From the NCBI RefSeq assembly GCF_014651915.1, contig NZ_BMXU01000001.1:434001-498000 (forward strand): a stretch of DNA of 64,000 nt, given 5' to 3'. The translations under genes and the position numbers were made by a program. This document shows positions 27,131 through 37,600 of the stretch, piece after piece. This DNA is from Parvularcula lutaonensis (GTDB lineage Bacteria > Pseudomonadota > Alphaproteobacteria > Caulobacterales > Parvularculaceae). Under the pieces are notes generated by a model. The model had not been told where the DNA came from. It saw only the letters and a list, made by a program, of their open reading frames with translations, and did no database searches. The stretch's first letter is position 1. Each line of letters starts with the position of its first letter.

Positions 27131-28234
27131 TCAGCCGTCTTCCCGGAAAAGAATGAGCGTCATCCCGACAAGCAGTGTCACCAAAGGCGGCGTCCAGGCT
27201 GCGATCCGCACGGGGATAAGGCCTGCTTCCCCGATGGCCTGGCTGAACTGCACGAGGATGAAGGCGAGGAAACCCGCAGCGATCCCCTGAAGGATCAGCT
27301 TCGCCGTCCCGCCTCCGCGGGAATGGATGGGCAGGGCAAAGACACAGGCAAGCACCGCCATGGAGGCGAGCTTGAGCGGGGTCGCAATCAGCTCGTGCAG
27401 GCGCAAGGCATAGGGCTCGAGCGGTATCCCCGCATCGCCGATCCGCTTCATCAGCCTGGGCAGGTTCCAGATGTTGAGCACCTCGGGCCGCTTGCCGGTT
27501 TCCGCGAGGTCTTCGAGCGCGAAGCTCATCGGGAAGGCGCGATCGCCCACGGGTTGCGACAGCTCACCGCCGGGGACCGAGCGCGATGCATCCCGCAGGG
27601 TCAGCGTGCCGCCGTCGAGCACGGCTTCGTCCGCATCGAAGCGCTCGATGAAAGTGCCGTTCTCGGTCTTCCGCCAGACCACTGCCTCGGTCAGCCTGCC
27701 GGTCTCGATATCGATATCGTCGGCATGAAGAATCAGGACGTCGCCCCCGGCCTGCGGCTGGCGCAGCCAGACCCCGTCGCGGAAAATCCTTGGGGTCTCC
27801 GCACGCAGGCCACGATATTCGGCAAGCTTGTTATCCGCCGCATAGGCCATTTTCGTGGTGATCGGATCGACGATCGTGACGAGCGCGACGCCCAGGGCCA
27901 GAGCCAGCCAGACTGGCGCGCCAATGATCCGCCAGACCGAGAAACCTGCGGCCCTGAAGACAGCGATTTCGAGGGATCGCGCCAATTGGGCGAACGCCAT
28001 CAGCGTGCCAAACAGCATGATGAAGGGCGACAGGATCATAAGGAGCTGCGGGGAGCGGAGGAGGGTGAGCTGCGCCGCGGCGAGGGGACCAGCACCCGGG
28101 TACTCGCTGACCTGCCGGAGCGCCTCGAGGAAATCGATCGACATGGTGAGACCGAGCGAAGCGGCGCCAAGGACGAGGACGGCCTTCAGCGTCCTACCCA
28201 TCAGGTAGCGTTCTGCAGGGGTCAGGCCGATCAT
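27131..28234 (-). CDS. lptG: LPS export ABC transporter permease LptG
   Basis: LptG pairs with LptF in the inner membrane to pull LPS out with the LptB ATPase. The 367-residue protein has three N-terminal helices, a periplasmic beta-jellyroll (about 130-260) and three C-terminal helices (TPLKLASMAVLACVFALP onward). Its ATG overlaps the lptF stop by 4 bases (ATGA), so the two permeases are translationally coupled. LptB is not in the window. Confidence 0.93.
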   Translation of the reverse strand: MIGLTPAERYLMGRTLKAVLVLGAASLGLTMSIDFLEALRQVSEYPGAGPLAAAQLTLLRSPQLLMILSPFIMLFGTLMAFAQLARSLEIAVFRAAGFSVWRIIGAPVWLALALGVALVTIVDPITTKMAYAADNKLAEYRGLRAETPRIFRDGVWLRQPQAGGDVLILHADDIDIETGRLTEAVVWRKTENGTFIERFDADEAVLDGGTLTLRDASRSVPGGELSQPVGDRAFPMSFALEDLAETGKRPEVLNIWNLPRLMKRIGDAGIPLEPYALRLHELIATPLKLASMAVLACVFALPIHSRGGGTAKLILQGIAAGFLAFILVQFSQAIGEAGLIPVRIAAWTPPLVTLLVGMTLILFREDG

Positions 28235-29388
28235 GCCCGTGCCCCGGCATGTCCGAAGAGGTCGTGCTGGCCCTCCGGCGCACGGCGGGCTTGGAGCGAG
28301 AAGCTGCGCGGATTCATGAGAGCCAAGCTTGCGATGACGATGGCGGAAATGGGAACCGCATATTGGGTCCAGTTGAGGCTTGGATTGTCGGATGCAAGGC
28401 TCTGGGCGACGAAGCCGAGAATGCGGATCAACCCAGCCACCGCCGATGCGTAGAGAATCCTCTGCCCATAGCCGCGCCTGCTCGTTGTTGCCGTGAGCAT
28501 GAACACGGCGGCGATCAGGACGAAGGCGATCGAGTAAAGAGGTGTCGCCAGCCGCGCATGGGCCTCCGCGAGGAAAATCAGGCGATGCTCCTGATTGTAA
28601 GGACGGTTGAGATCGGGATTGAACAGCTCGCCCAAATAGCGCTCCGATGTCTCCCAAGGTTTGTTGACCGGACGACCGTTCGTAAACCCCTCAAGCCCGA
28701 CATTCGTGTTGTCGAAGCGAACGATCTCGATCTCGCCAGTCTCGGGATCAGGCCATTGCGCAGTGCCCTTGAGCAAATAGAGGCGAGGCCCAGCCTCGGT
28801 TTGCGTGAAGAGACCGTTCTCGGCGGTGTAAGTGACCGGTCGTTCGGGATTGCGTTCGTCATGGATGTGGACCCCCACATACTGGTCGCCCGGCCTGACG
28901 TCCTCGGCATAGAAGGTGACGCCGCTGGTGACACGCGCGAAGACCTGATCCCGGACGAGCGACGAGGCGATATTTGACCGGACGTCCCAGACGGTTTCGC
29001 GGAGCTGGCGGTAGCTCCGTGGCTGGAGGTCGAGGTTGATGATGTAGACCGCCCCCGCTGCGAGGATTCCCAGCAGCAACAGCGGCCGGGCGATCCGGAA
29101 CCGGCTCGCCCCCGCTGCGCGCATCACCGGGATCTCCGAGTCGACCATCAGGACGTTCAGGACATAAAGACACGCAGCGAAGAGAGCGACGGGGATCACG
29201 ATCCCCACCAGGCTCGGGATCAGCAGCACCGTGATCTTCAGGAACGCTGCCAGCGTTCCGCCATCATCCACGATAATGTCCATGCGCTGCAGCACCTGCG
29301 TCAGCCATGCGACCGCTGTCGTGCAGACCAGGATGAGGAGGAAGGGCAGGAGAGCTGCGCGAAAAATGTAGCGGTCGAGACGGCTCAA
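28231..29388 (-). CDS. lptF: LPS export ABC transporter permease LptF
   Basis: LptF is the second permease of the LptB2FG extractor. It begins LSRLDRYIFRAALLPFLLIL and has six helices around a periplasmic domain, with SEIPVMRAAGASRFRIARP at the cytosolic coupling region. The best start is TTG 29388, which matches the family N-terminus. An ATG at 29469 would add a charged non-family leader and overlap the pepA promoter. 385 residues. Divergent from pepA. Confidence 0.92.
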   Translation of the reverse strand: MSRLDRYIFRAALLPFLLILVCTTAVAWLTQVLQRMDIIVDDGGTLAAFLKITVLLIPSLVGIVIPVALFAACLYVLNVLMVDSEIPVMRAAGASRFRIARPLLLLGILAAGAVYIINLDLQPRSYRQLRETVWDVRSNIASSLVRDQVFARVTSGVTFYAEDVRPGDQYVGVHIHDERNPERPVTYTAENGLFTQTEAGPRLYLLKGTAQWPDPETGEIEIVRFDNTNVGLEGFTNGRPVNKPWETSERYLGELFNPDLNRPYNQEHRLIFLAEAHARLATPLYSIAFVLIAAVFMLTATTSRRGYGQRILYASAVAGLIRILGFVAQSLASDNPSLNWTQYAVPISAIVIASLALMNPRSFSLQARRAPEGQHDLFGHAGARA

Positions 29389-29503
29389 GCGGAAACCCCG
29401 AAAGACATGGACGTGAAGAAAGGGAGGTTCCCCTTCCGGCCCGGGACGCCTAGCACGCCCTGAACCCATGGCACCACGCCTTCACGAGACGGGAGATGAC
29501 ACG

Positions 29504-30952
29504 ATGGAATTAAACTTCACCAACCAGGTTCCCGAAAGCGGCATGATTTACGTGCCGGTGGCGAAGGACGGGGAGATCGTCCTGCCGGGCACGCTCAAGG
29601 GCGCGGAAGCCGAGGTGAAGCGCGCGGCGAAGGCTTCGGACTTCTCCGGCAAGCCGGGCCAGTCGGTCACGGTCGCCGGTCCCGAGAAACTGCCCAATGC
29701 GACCATCGTCCTGCTCGGCGCGGGCGAGATCAACGCCGACGACGCCCTGGCCATGCAAAAGCTCGGCGGCAAGGCCTCGGCTCCTTCGGTGAAGAAGGCC
29801 CGCTCGATCGCCATCGTCGCTCCTCCGGGTGCGGCAGCGCAGGTTGCCTATGGCGCCGCCCTGCGTGCCTATACATTCACCAAATACATGAAGAAGGCCG
29901 AGGCCGACGAGCTGCCGAAGCTCGAGAAGATCACCATCATCACCGACGACAAGGCGGCGGCTGAGGATTACGCACCGTTGGGCGCAGTCCTTGAAGGGGT
30001 GAACCTCGCCCGCGATCTCGTCTCGGAGCCGCCGAACATCCTGTACCCGGAAAGCTACGCCCTGCGCTGCAAGGAAGAACTCGAGGGCCTGGGCGTCGAT
30101 GTCGACATCCTCGGCGAGAAGGAACTCCGGAAGCTGGGCATGCACATGATGCTCGGCGTCGGCCAGGGCTCGGTGCGTGAGAGCCAGCTCGTCGTCATGC
30201 GCTGGAACGGCGGCGGTTTGGAGAAGCCGGTCGCCTTTGTCGGCAAGGGCGTGACCTTCGATACCGGCGGCATTTCCCTGAAGCCCGGCGCCAATATGGA
30301 CGAGATGAAGATGGACATGGGCGGCTCGGCCGCCGTCGTCGGTGCCATCCGTGCGCTCGCTGGCCGCAAGGCTAAGGTCAACGCGGTCGGTCTCATCGGC
30401 CTCGTCGAGAACATGCCTGACGGCAACGCCCAGCGACCGGGCGACATCGTCGATACCATGTCGGGCCAGACGGTGGAGATCCTGAACACCGATGCCGAAG
30501 GCCGCCTCGTCCTCGGCGACGTGCTCACCTACACCCAGGAGAAGATCAAGCCGCAGGCCATTGTCGACCTCGCCACCCTGACCGGCGCGATCATCATCGC
30601 GCTTGCCTATGAATATGGCGGCATGTTCACCGAAGACGATCAGCTTGCGGAGGCTCTCTCGAAAGCCGGCAAGGAGACGGGTGACGAGCTCTGGCGGATG
30701 CCGCTCGGCGACGCGCACCGCGAGATGATCAAGTCCGACGTGGCCGACATGAAGAACATCGGCGGCCGGGACGGTGGCTCGTCCTCGGCGGCGGCATTTC
30801 TTTCGCGCTTCGTCGAGAAGGGGACGCCCTGGGCGCATCTCGACATCGCGGGCACGGCCTGGATCAAGAAAGACACGGACACCAACCCGAAAGGCGCCAC
30901 CGGCTTCGGCGTGCGCCTTCTCGACCAATGGGTTCGTCAGTACGAGAAGTAA
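29504..30952 (+). CDS. pepA: Leucyl aminopeptidase (M17 family)
   Basis: PepA removes N-terminal residues from peptides with two metal ions. The 482-residue protein has an N-terminal Rossmann-like domain and the M17 signature NTDAEGRLVL. Metal and substrate sites appear in GKGVTFDTGGISLKP, MKMDMGGSAAVVGA and ADMKNIGGRDGGSSSAAAFL. GGGAG precedes ATG 29504. PepA proteins can also bind DNA, but no evidence for this exists here. Divergent from lptF, a common alphaproteobacterial arrangement. Confidence 0.95.
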   Translation: MELNFTNQVPESGMIYVPVAKDGEIVLPGTLKGAEAEVKRAAKASDFSGKPGQSVTVAGPEKLPNATIVLLGAGEINADDALAMQKLGGKASAPSVKKARSIAIVAPPGAAAQVAYGAALRAYTFTKYMKKAEADELPKLEKITIITDDKAAAEDYAPLGAVLEGVNLARDLVSEPPNILYPESYALRCKEELEGLGVDVDILGEKELRKLGMHMMLGVGQGSVRESQLVVMRWNGGGLEKPVAFVGKGVTFDTGGISLKPGANMDEMKMDMGGSAAVVGAIRALAGRKAKVNAVGLIGLVENMPDGNAQRPGDIVDTMSGQTVEILNTDAEGRLVLGDVLTYTQEKIKPQAIVDLATLTGAIIIALAYEYGGMFTEDDQLAEALSKAGKETGDELWRMPLGDAHREMIKSDVADMKNIGGRDGGSSSAAAFLSRFVEKGTPWAHLDIAGTAWIKKDTDTNPKGATGFGVRLLDQWVRQYEK

Positions 30953-30962
30953 CCACCGCCGG

Positions 30963-30994
30963 AAAAATCACCTCTCCTCTGAGGAGAGGTGATT
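30963..30994 (-). terminator. Terminator between convergent pepA and GlcG-like gene
   Basis: A perfect 13-bp inverted repeat (AATCACCTCTCCT with AGGAGAGGTGATT, 3-base spacer). On the minus strand it runs into TTTTT, ending the GlcG-like gene. It is also placed 13 bases after the pepA stop and could protect that mRNA end. Confidence 0.85.
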
Positions 30995-31004
30995 GGCGCA
31001 GCTT

Positions 31005-31466
31005 TTACGGCCTGTCTTTCAAACCGGCCCTTGCAATGCCCGCCCGCGCGCACCTTGCGTCCTCGACGGCCGGGGCTCCGGAGACGCCGACACCGCCGAG
31101 AAGGACGCCGTCCTTCGAATAGACCGGCACGCCGCCCTCGATAGGCGTCCCGCCGGAGGAAAGGGCAAAGCCGAGACGGCCTTCGGAAACGGCGTCGGCC
31201 AGTCCCTTGGTCTCCGACCCCCAGCGGGCCGAGTAATCGGCTTTGGCCTTGGACAGATCGGCGGGGCCTTGGCGCAGGCCATCCATCCTGCGGTAACCCA
31301 CGAGCTGCAGCCGGTCATCGACCACGGTGACGGCGACGGAGAGATCGTTCTCCGTCGCATAATCGTGGCATCCGGAGAGAATGGCCTGGGTCGAGGCATC
31401 GTTGAGGCGGACGCTCGCATCCTGCCAGGCGATGGAAAGCGCTGCGATCGCGAGGGTGGTCAGCAT
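31005..31466 (-). CDS. GlcG/HbpS family haem-binding-like protein
   Basis: A 153-residue protein with a short N-terminal hydrophobic segment (MLTTLAIAALSIAWQ) that could be a signal peptide. The GlcG/HbpS domain shows VAVTVVDDRLQLVGYRRMDG, then GFALSSGGTPIEGGVPVY and LLGGVGVSGAP. Members bind haem or sit beside oxidoreductases and stress sensors; the ligand here is unknown. It is 83 bases downstream of the GH5 gene on the same strand and could be co-transcribed with it. Confidence 0.82.
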   Translation of the reverse strand: MLTTLAIAALSIAWQDASVRLNDASTQAILSGCHDYATENDLSVAVTVVDDRLQLVGYRRMDGLRQGPADLSKAKADYSARWGSETKGLADAVSEGRLGFALSSGGTPIEGGVPVYSKDGVLLGGVGVSGAPAVEDARCARAGIARAGLKDRP

Positions 31467-31549
31467 GGTGGTCTCCCTGAAACGGCGGTGCGAGGGGAGC
31501 CTTCCCGCCGTCTCCGGTCAATCGCTGCGCTGCTGAAATCAGGCGGCGA

Positions 31550-32545
31550 TCATTCCGCTGTCAGGCCCAGCGCTTCGAGGGCATCTTTGTCCCAGCCCTT
31601 GCCGTCCTCGTAGAGGGCGAAAGTGTTGGCGTAGGACCAGATGCACCAGGCGATGCCTTTCTCCGACATCGCTTTGGTGACGGCGCCGAGATATTTGACG
31701 CGCTCCTTGTTCTTGACCGGGCTGTTGACCCCGACCTCGCCAAGGAAGACCGGGTGCCCTGTCGCCTCGGCGAATGTCGCCGCAGTTTCCGTCGCGCGGG
31801 CGAGCTCTTGGCGGTCAGCCTTGCTGCCCCAGCCACGGGTGCCCTTGGGCATGGCATCGCCCAGCCACTCGGCCTTCTGGTGGGTGAAGCTGAACGGGTC
31901 GTAGTAGTGGAAGGAGTAGACGATGTTGTCATCGGGCGGGGCGATGTTGCTGCCGAGGCTCCGGATCCCCGACCAATCCTCGCCCATCAGGATCACGATG
32001 CGATCGGGATTGCTTTCCCGGATCGCGGCGACGCTCGCGGCCTGGACCTGCTGCATCAGTTTTCCGGTCAATTCGCCATTCGGCTCGTTCAGGGTCTCGA
32101 ACCAGAGGTTGTCCGAGCGGTCGGCGAAATGTGGGGCGATCTGCCGCCACAGGCCGATGAGCCTGCGGGCGTGGCCGCGGGGGTCGCGCATCATCTCCTC
32201 GTAGTGGTGGACGTTGAGGACGACGTTGAAACCCATATCAAGCGCGGCATCGACGATCGTCTCGACCTCTTCCATGAAATCGGGCTGGATCGTGTACGGA
32301 GGTTCCTGCGCGGCATAGTCGCTCCAGCGCACGGGTATGCGCACGGTGTCGAATCCTGCGGCCTTGATCCGCTCGAGATCATCGACCCGCATGCGTCGGC
32401 CGCCCCAATTCTCGCCCTTGGGCGTCTCCAGCGAATTGCCGAGATTGACGCAGCGTTCGGCGTCGTAAGCGGCGGCCTTCTCCTGCGCCGCCACCGGGCT
32501 CGCCGCTAATGCGACGAGGGCCGCTCCCACCATGAATGTCCGCAC
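31550..32545 (-). CDS. Exported glycoside hydrolase family 5 (cellulase-like)
   Basis: A secreted 331-residue endoglucanase-type enzyme. The signal peptide is cleaved after SPVAAQ. The GH5 barrel shows TVRIPVRWSDY, NVVLNVHHYEE (His113-114), acid/base Glu154 in LNEPNG and nucleophile Glu270 in LGEVGV. It would cut beta-1,4-glucan or a related chain; the exact substrate is not readable. A GTG start at 32545 is supported by GGGAGG 7 bases upstream. A promoter overlapped by two LacI-type palindromes lies directly before it, suggesting sugar induction. Confidence 0.9.
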   Translation of the reverse strand: MRTFMVGAALVALAASPVAAQEKAAAYDAERCVNLGNSLETPKGENWGGRRMRVDDLERIKAAGFDTVRIPVRWSDYAAQEPPYTIQPDFMEEVETIVDAALDMGFNVVLNVHHYEEMMRDPRGHARRLIGLWRQIAPHFADRSDNLWFETLNEPNGELTGKLMQQVQAASVAAIRESNPDRIVILMGEDWSGIRSLGSNIAPPDDNIVYSFHYYDPFSFTHQKAEWLGDAMPKGTRGWGSKADRQELARATETAATFAEATGHPVFLGEVGVNSPVKNKERVKYLGAVTKAMSEKGIAWCIWSYANTFALYEDGKGWDKDALEALGLTAE

Positions 32546-32567
32546 CTGATCCTCCCTTTTTGAAAGT

Positions 32568-32595
32568 ATGATAACGTTGTCAGGATTTCGTGCAA
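32568..32595 (-). promoter_or_regulatory. Predicted sigma-70-type promoter of the GH5 gene
   Basis: On the minus strand TTGCAC (32595-32590) and TATCAT (32573-32568) are separated by 16 bases. They resemble -35 and -10 boxes ending about 22 bases before the GTG start. Both boxes lie inside palindromes. Confidence 0.55.
32569..32582. promoter_or_regulatory. LacI-family-like operator O1, overlapping the -10 box
   Basis: TGATAACGTTGTCA is a 14-base palindrome with one mismatched pair and an AACGTT centre, the form used by LacI-family repressors of sugar genes in alphaproteobacteria. The regulator is not in the window. Confidence 0.6.
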
Positions 32596-32603
32596 GCGCT
32601 TGC
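32592..32603. promoter_or_regulatory. LacI-family-like operator O2, overlapping the -35 box
   Basis: GCAAGCGCTTGC is a perfect 12-base palindrome with the AAGCGCTT core typical of LacI/GalR operators. Its centre is 22 bp from that of O1, about two helical turns. Confidence 0.55.
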
Positions 32604-32626
32604 GACCGCGCAAACGCAAGGCGGGG

Positions 32627-34549
32627 TCATCCCTGAGGGTGGAAGTGGTCGTAGATCCGCTGCGCCATGGCTTCGGAGATGCCGTCCACGGCCATCAGGT
32701 CCGTTGCCTTGGCGCGGCTCACGCCCTTGGCGGAGCCGAAATGGTGGAGGAGGGCCTTTTTCCGCGCGGCCCCGATCCCCTCGATCGCGTCGAGCGGGTT
32801 GTTCGTGATCTGCTTCGTTCGCTTCGCACGCTGGGCGCCGATGGCGAAGCGGTGCGCCTCGTCACGAAGCCGCTGGATATAATAGAGAACCGGCGAGCGG
32901 GGTGGCAGCATGAAGGCTGGCTTGCCCGGTACGAAGAACTGCTCGGCCACCGCGCCCGCCGAGCGGTCCGCTGTCTTCCCTCCGCGAGCGTCTTCGCGCC
33001 GTGCCTTCGCGATCGAAAGCAGCATGATCTCGCCGCCTTCGAGGTCCGGCCCGACGCGGATGCCCGCGTCCTCCATCGCCTGCTTGGCAGCCGAGAGCTG
33101 GCCGATGCCACCGTCGATCACCACCAGCCCAGGCCAGTCGTCCTGGCCCGGAGCGCTTTCCTTGACGAGCCGTGAAAACCGGCGCTGCAGGACCTCGCGC
33201 ATGGCGCCGAAGTCGTCCCCCGCGGCAACCTCCGGGTCCTTGATGTTGAACTTGCGGTACTTGTTCTTCTCGAAGCCTTCTTCGCCCGAGACGATCATGG
33301 CACCGACCATCCCTGTGCCGCCTATATGCGAGTTGTCGTAGCATTCGACGCGGGTAGGCGAGGCCGTCAGCTCGAGCGTCTCGCAGAGAGCCTGCATCAG
33401 GCGCTTCTGGCTGGCCGTGTCCGCGAGGCGTCGCGCAAGGGCTTCGCGGGCATTGACCAGCGCGTGGCGAACAAGCTGCCGCTTCTCGCCGCGCTGGGGC
33501 ACGGAGACCTCGATTTTCCTGCCCGTCTTGATCGACAGGGCTTCCGCCAGCAGATCCTGGTCCGCGATCGGCTGGTTCAGCATGATTGACTTAGGCGGCA
33601 TGTGGCCGTCATAGAACTGCGTCAGGAAGGCGCCGAGGATATGCGCTGGCAGGTCCTCTTTGTCCGCCTTCGGAAAATAGGCGCGCGAACCGAGGTTTTG
33701 TCCCGCACGGAAGAAAAAGGCCTGCACGCAGCACTGACCGCCTTCGGCATGGACTGCGAAGACATCGGCTTCATCCACGGATCCCGGATTGATGCCTTGG
33801 CTCTCCGTCAGGTGCGCAATGGCCCTGATCCTGTCCCGGAGCCGTGCTGCGCGTTCGAAGTCCAGCTCCTCCGCCGCCTCTTCCATTTCTCTGGAGAGCG
33901 CTGCCGTCACTTCGCGATTGCCCCCGCGCAGGAAGGTCGTCGCCTCGCGAACGAGCTGGGCGTATTCGGCCTTGTTCACGACGCCCGTGCACGGAGCAGC
34001 GCAGCGCTTGATCTGGTGGAGGAGGCAGGGCCGGTCGCGGTTCTCGAACACGCTGTCGTTGCAGGAGCGCAGGAGGAACGCCTTCTGCAGTGTGTCGATC
34101 CCCTTGTTCACTGCGCCCGCCGAAGCGAACGGCCCGAAATACTCGCCCGGCCGTTTTTGCGCGCCGCGGTGTTTGAGGATCTGCGGGAAGTCGTGGTCCT
34201 TGGCGATCAGGATCGAGGCGAAGCTCTTGTCGTCCCGCATCAGCACATTGTACCGTGGACGGAGCTGTTTGATGAGGTTCGCTTCGAGGAGAAGCGCCTC
34301 GGTCTCCGTGTCCGTCACCACGAACTCCATCGCCGCCGTCTCGGAGATCATCCGGGCGATGCGGTTCGTATGCCCGTTCAGGGTGGCGTAGTTGGCGACG
34401 CGGTTCTTGAGGCTTTTCGCCTTGCCGACATAGAGGACGTCGCCCGCCTCGTTGAACATGCGATAGACACCGGGACGCTGCGGCAGGCGTTTCACCTGGT
34501 CGGCGATCAGCTCCGTGCCACGCAGCTTCTTGTTGATGTAATCGCTCAT
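32627..34549 (-). CDS. uvrC: UvrABC nucleotide excision repair subunit UvrC
   Basis: UvrC makes both cuts around a DNA lesion marked by UvrA and UvrB. The 640-residue protein has the GIY-YIG nuclease ([20 protein letters not shown]), a UVR motif ([17 protein letters not shown]), the RNase H-like nuclease ([35 protein letters not shown]) and a C-terminal double HhH ([30 protein letters not shown]). All parts are complete. It is upstream of the GH5 gene on the same strand but separated by that gene's own promoter. Confidence 0.97.
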   Translation of the reverse strand: MSDYINKKLRGTELIADQVKRLPQRPGVYRMFNEAGDVLYVGKAKSLKNRVANYATLNGHTNRIARMISETAAMEFVVTDTETEALLLEANLIKQLRPRYNVLMRDDKSFASILIAKDHDFPQILKHRGAQKRPGEYFGPFASAGAVNKGIDTLQKAFLLRSCNDSVFENRDRPCLLHQIKRCAAPCTGVVNKAEYAQLVREATTFLRGGNREVTAALSREMEEAAEELDFERAARLRDRIRAIAHLTESQGINPGSVDEADVFAVHAEGGQCCVQAFFFRAGQNLGSRAYFPKADKEDLPAHILGAFLTQFYDGHMPPKSIMLNQPIADQDLLAEALSIKTGRKIEVSVPQRGEKRQLVRHALVNAREALARRLADTASQKRLMQALCETLELTASPTRVECYDNSHIGGTGMVGAMIVSGEEGFEKNKYRKFNIKDPEVAAGDDFGAMREVLQRRFSRLVKESAPGQDDWPGLVVIDGGIGQLSAAKQAMEDAGIRVGPDLEGGEIMLLSIAKARREDARGGKTADRSAGAVAEQFFVPGKPAFMLPPRSPVLYYIQRLRDEAHRFAIGAQRAKRTKQITNNPLDAIEGIGAARKKALLHHFGSAKGVSRAKATDLMAVDGISEAMAQRIYDHFHPQG

Positions 34550-34603
34550 CGGGTTCCGGGTTCTCGGCGGATTCCGGCCTATAGCGAAGCGGGCGCGGCG
34601 GCT

Positions 34604-37600
34604 CTAGCCCACGAGGCTTGCTTCTCCGTCAGATCGCCTGCCCTTGACCTTGTGCCGCACCCACTCCTTGGCGCGGCGCAGGCCGGAGCGCGCACGGGCG
34701 TGGAGCGCTGCCATCGCCGGGACAACGAACATCAGGACAATGGTGCCGAACAGGATACCGAAACCCAGCGACACAGCCGTCGGCTTCAGGAAGGCCGCCT
34801 GCACTGAATGCTCGAGAACGATCGGCGTCACACCGAAGAACGTGGTCAGCGAGGTGAGAATGATCGGCCGGAAGCGCCCGACCGCAGCATCCACAATGGC
34901 TTCGGTCCGCTCGAGCCCCTTGCGCATGTTCTCATTGATGTAGTCGACCATCAGGAGAGCATCGTTGATGATGACCCCCGAAAGGCCAATGATCCCGAAG
35001 ATCGACAGCAGGCTGATGTCGAGATTCAGGAAGGCGTGACCCCACAGCGCACCGATAAGGCCGAAAGGGATCACCGAGAGAACGATCAAGGGCTGGGTAT
35101 AGCTCCTGAATGCCAGTGCCAGCAGGGCGTAGATGCAGAACATCGCCAGGATGAAGTTGCGGTAGAGCGCGGGCAGGGCGCGGGCCGACTCCTCCTGCTC
35201 GCCGCCAGGCGCGACACGGACCTGCGGGTAGTCCGCCGCGATGTTTTCCCAGGCTGGGCCGAGAATCTGCGCAGTGACTTCGTCCGCCGTTGTGATCGCT
35301 CCGTCGATGTCGGCCGAGAGAACGAACACCCGCTGGCCATCGACCCGCGTGATCGAGGCGGGAGCCTGGCCGATCGAGATATCGGCCACCGCGCTGATCG
35401 GGATGGCGGTACCGTTGACGATGATCTTCTGGCGCTTCACGTCTTCTATGGTGCGGCGTTCATCCTTAGGCAGACGAACACGGACCTCGATTTCCTCGCG
35501 GTCCCTCTGGACACGGACGGCCTCTGCACCGAAGAAGGCGGCGCGTACGGCGCGGGCAACGGTTTGCAGGTCGATGCCATAGGACACCGCTTCAGGCAAA
35601 AGGCGCACCTGGACCTCGTCCGTCGTGCGGAACCTGTCATCGGAGACGTCGAAGACCCCCCTGATGCTTTCCAGCTCGTCCCTGAGTTTCCCGACCACTT
35701 CGCGTGCAGCCTCTTCGTCGCGCGAGAGGACCCGAATCTGCACCGGCAGGCCGCCGCCCGTCAGGTCGAAGCTGAAGGTCAGCTTCTGCGCCCCGGGAAT
35801 GGGACCTGTCGCCTCGCGCCAGGCTGCCTCGAACTGCTCGGCGGTGAAGTTCCGGATCGCGGCATCCTGGATCTTCACATCGATATTGGCGAAGTTGGGG
35901 GCGGCACCGCCAGAGGTTTCGGTGCTCCCGATGCCCGGTCCGGATACGGACTGCCCGAGCGACCAGAAGATGCTCTCAATGACCTTTTCTTCGGGGGTTC
36001 CCGAGCGTTTAGCGACGACCTTCGCGGCTTCTTCGGCGGCGGCCAGGATCTGGTCGACGGAGCGCATGGTCTGGACTTCCGATGCGGCCTCGGCGAGCTG
36101 GAGCTGCGCGGTGACGTAATTCCCTTCGATCTCGGGGAAGAAGATCGTCTTGATCCGCCCGCTGGAGAACAGCGCGAAGGTCGCGATAAGGATCGCCAGG
36201 GCGAAGAGTAAGGTGGCGAAGGGTTTCGACGCCGCGAAGGTGATCCAAGGCCTGAGCTGGTTGTCGCTGAACGCGTCAAGGCGCTTCGCTGTCCAGTTGC
36301 GCAACGGATCCGTGTACCGCCGGATCGAAATCCTGCCCGGCGGCCTGTCGTGAAGGTGCGAAAGGTGTTGCGGCAGGATGAAGAAGCTCTCGATCAGTGA
36401 CATCACCAGGACGGCGCACACGACGAAGGCGATGTCGCCGATGAACTGGCCCACCGTGGACGGGACGAACATCAGGGGCAGGAACGCAGCCACCGTTGTC
36501 GATACCGAGAAGAAGACCGGGGAGGCGACGCGGATCGTGCCACGCTTGGCCGCTTGCTTGGTGTCTTCCTCGCCTTCCTCGATGGTCGCGTAGATGTTTT
36601 CGCCGACCACGATGGCGTCATCGACCACGATCCCGGTCGCAAGGATGAAGCCGAAGAGCGAGAGCTGGCTGATCGCGATACCGGCCGCGGCCATCGGGAT
36701 GAAAGCGCCGAAAAAGCTGATCGCCACACCCACCCCCACCCAGAAGGCCACCCGGACGTCGAGAAAGAGGAGCAACAGGACGAGGATCAGCATGAAACCG
36801 ATGATCCCGTTGGAGATGAGGAGGTTCACCCGGTCCCGGAGGCCTGTCGACTGGTCGCGGAAGAGGTTCGCTTCCACACCCGGCGGAAGGGTTTCGTCGG
36901 CCTCCGCCAGCACCGCCTTGACCTCCTCGATGATCGCGAAGACCTGCTCGTCGCCCACGCGAAAAACATTCAGACCCACGGCCGGATGCCCGTCGAAGCG
37001 GGAGAGAATCGGGGTTTCGGCCAGTCCGTCCGTGATGTTGGCGATTTCCTGCAGCAGGACCGGCGCCTTTTCCTCCGAAGTCAGGATGGAAATCTTGCCG
37101 AACTCCGAGCCGACTTCGGCCTCGCCCAGGGTGCGGACGAGAAGCCTGTTCCGGTCGCCCTCGATCTCCCCACCGGAGAGCTCCAGAGATCGCGCGCGGA
37201 TCCGCGCGGCAATGTCTTCGAGGGACAGGCCGAGCGATTCGAGCCGGGCCGAAGGTATCTCGATATCGATCAGGTATTCGGGCACGCCGACAATCTCGAC
37301 ACGGCTGACGGCGTCCGAGGCGATGATGCGGGACCGTACCCCGTCGGCGATCTTCTTAAGATCGATCGCGTCCCGGTCACCCCACAGGACGACTTGCGCG
37401 ATGACCTCCTCGCTTTTGACCTCGGAAATCTGCGGTTCTTCGGCGTCAGCCGGAAAGACCGTAATCTGGTTGACCGCATTGCGGATATCGTTGGCGAGCT
37501 CGGGTGTGTCTTCGCCGAAATCCAGGAAAACAAGGACGTTGGCGACATTCTCCGCGGCGAGCGCATCCACCTTGCGCACGCCCTCGAGGCCCTGGACCTG

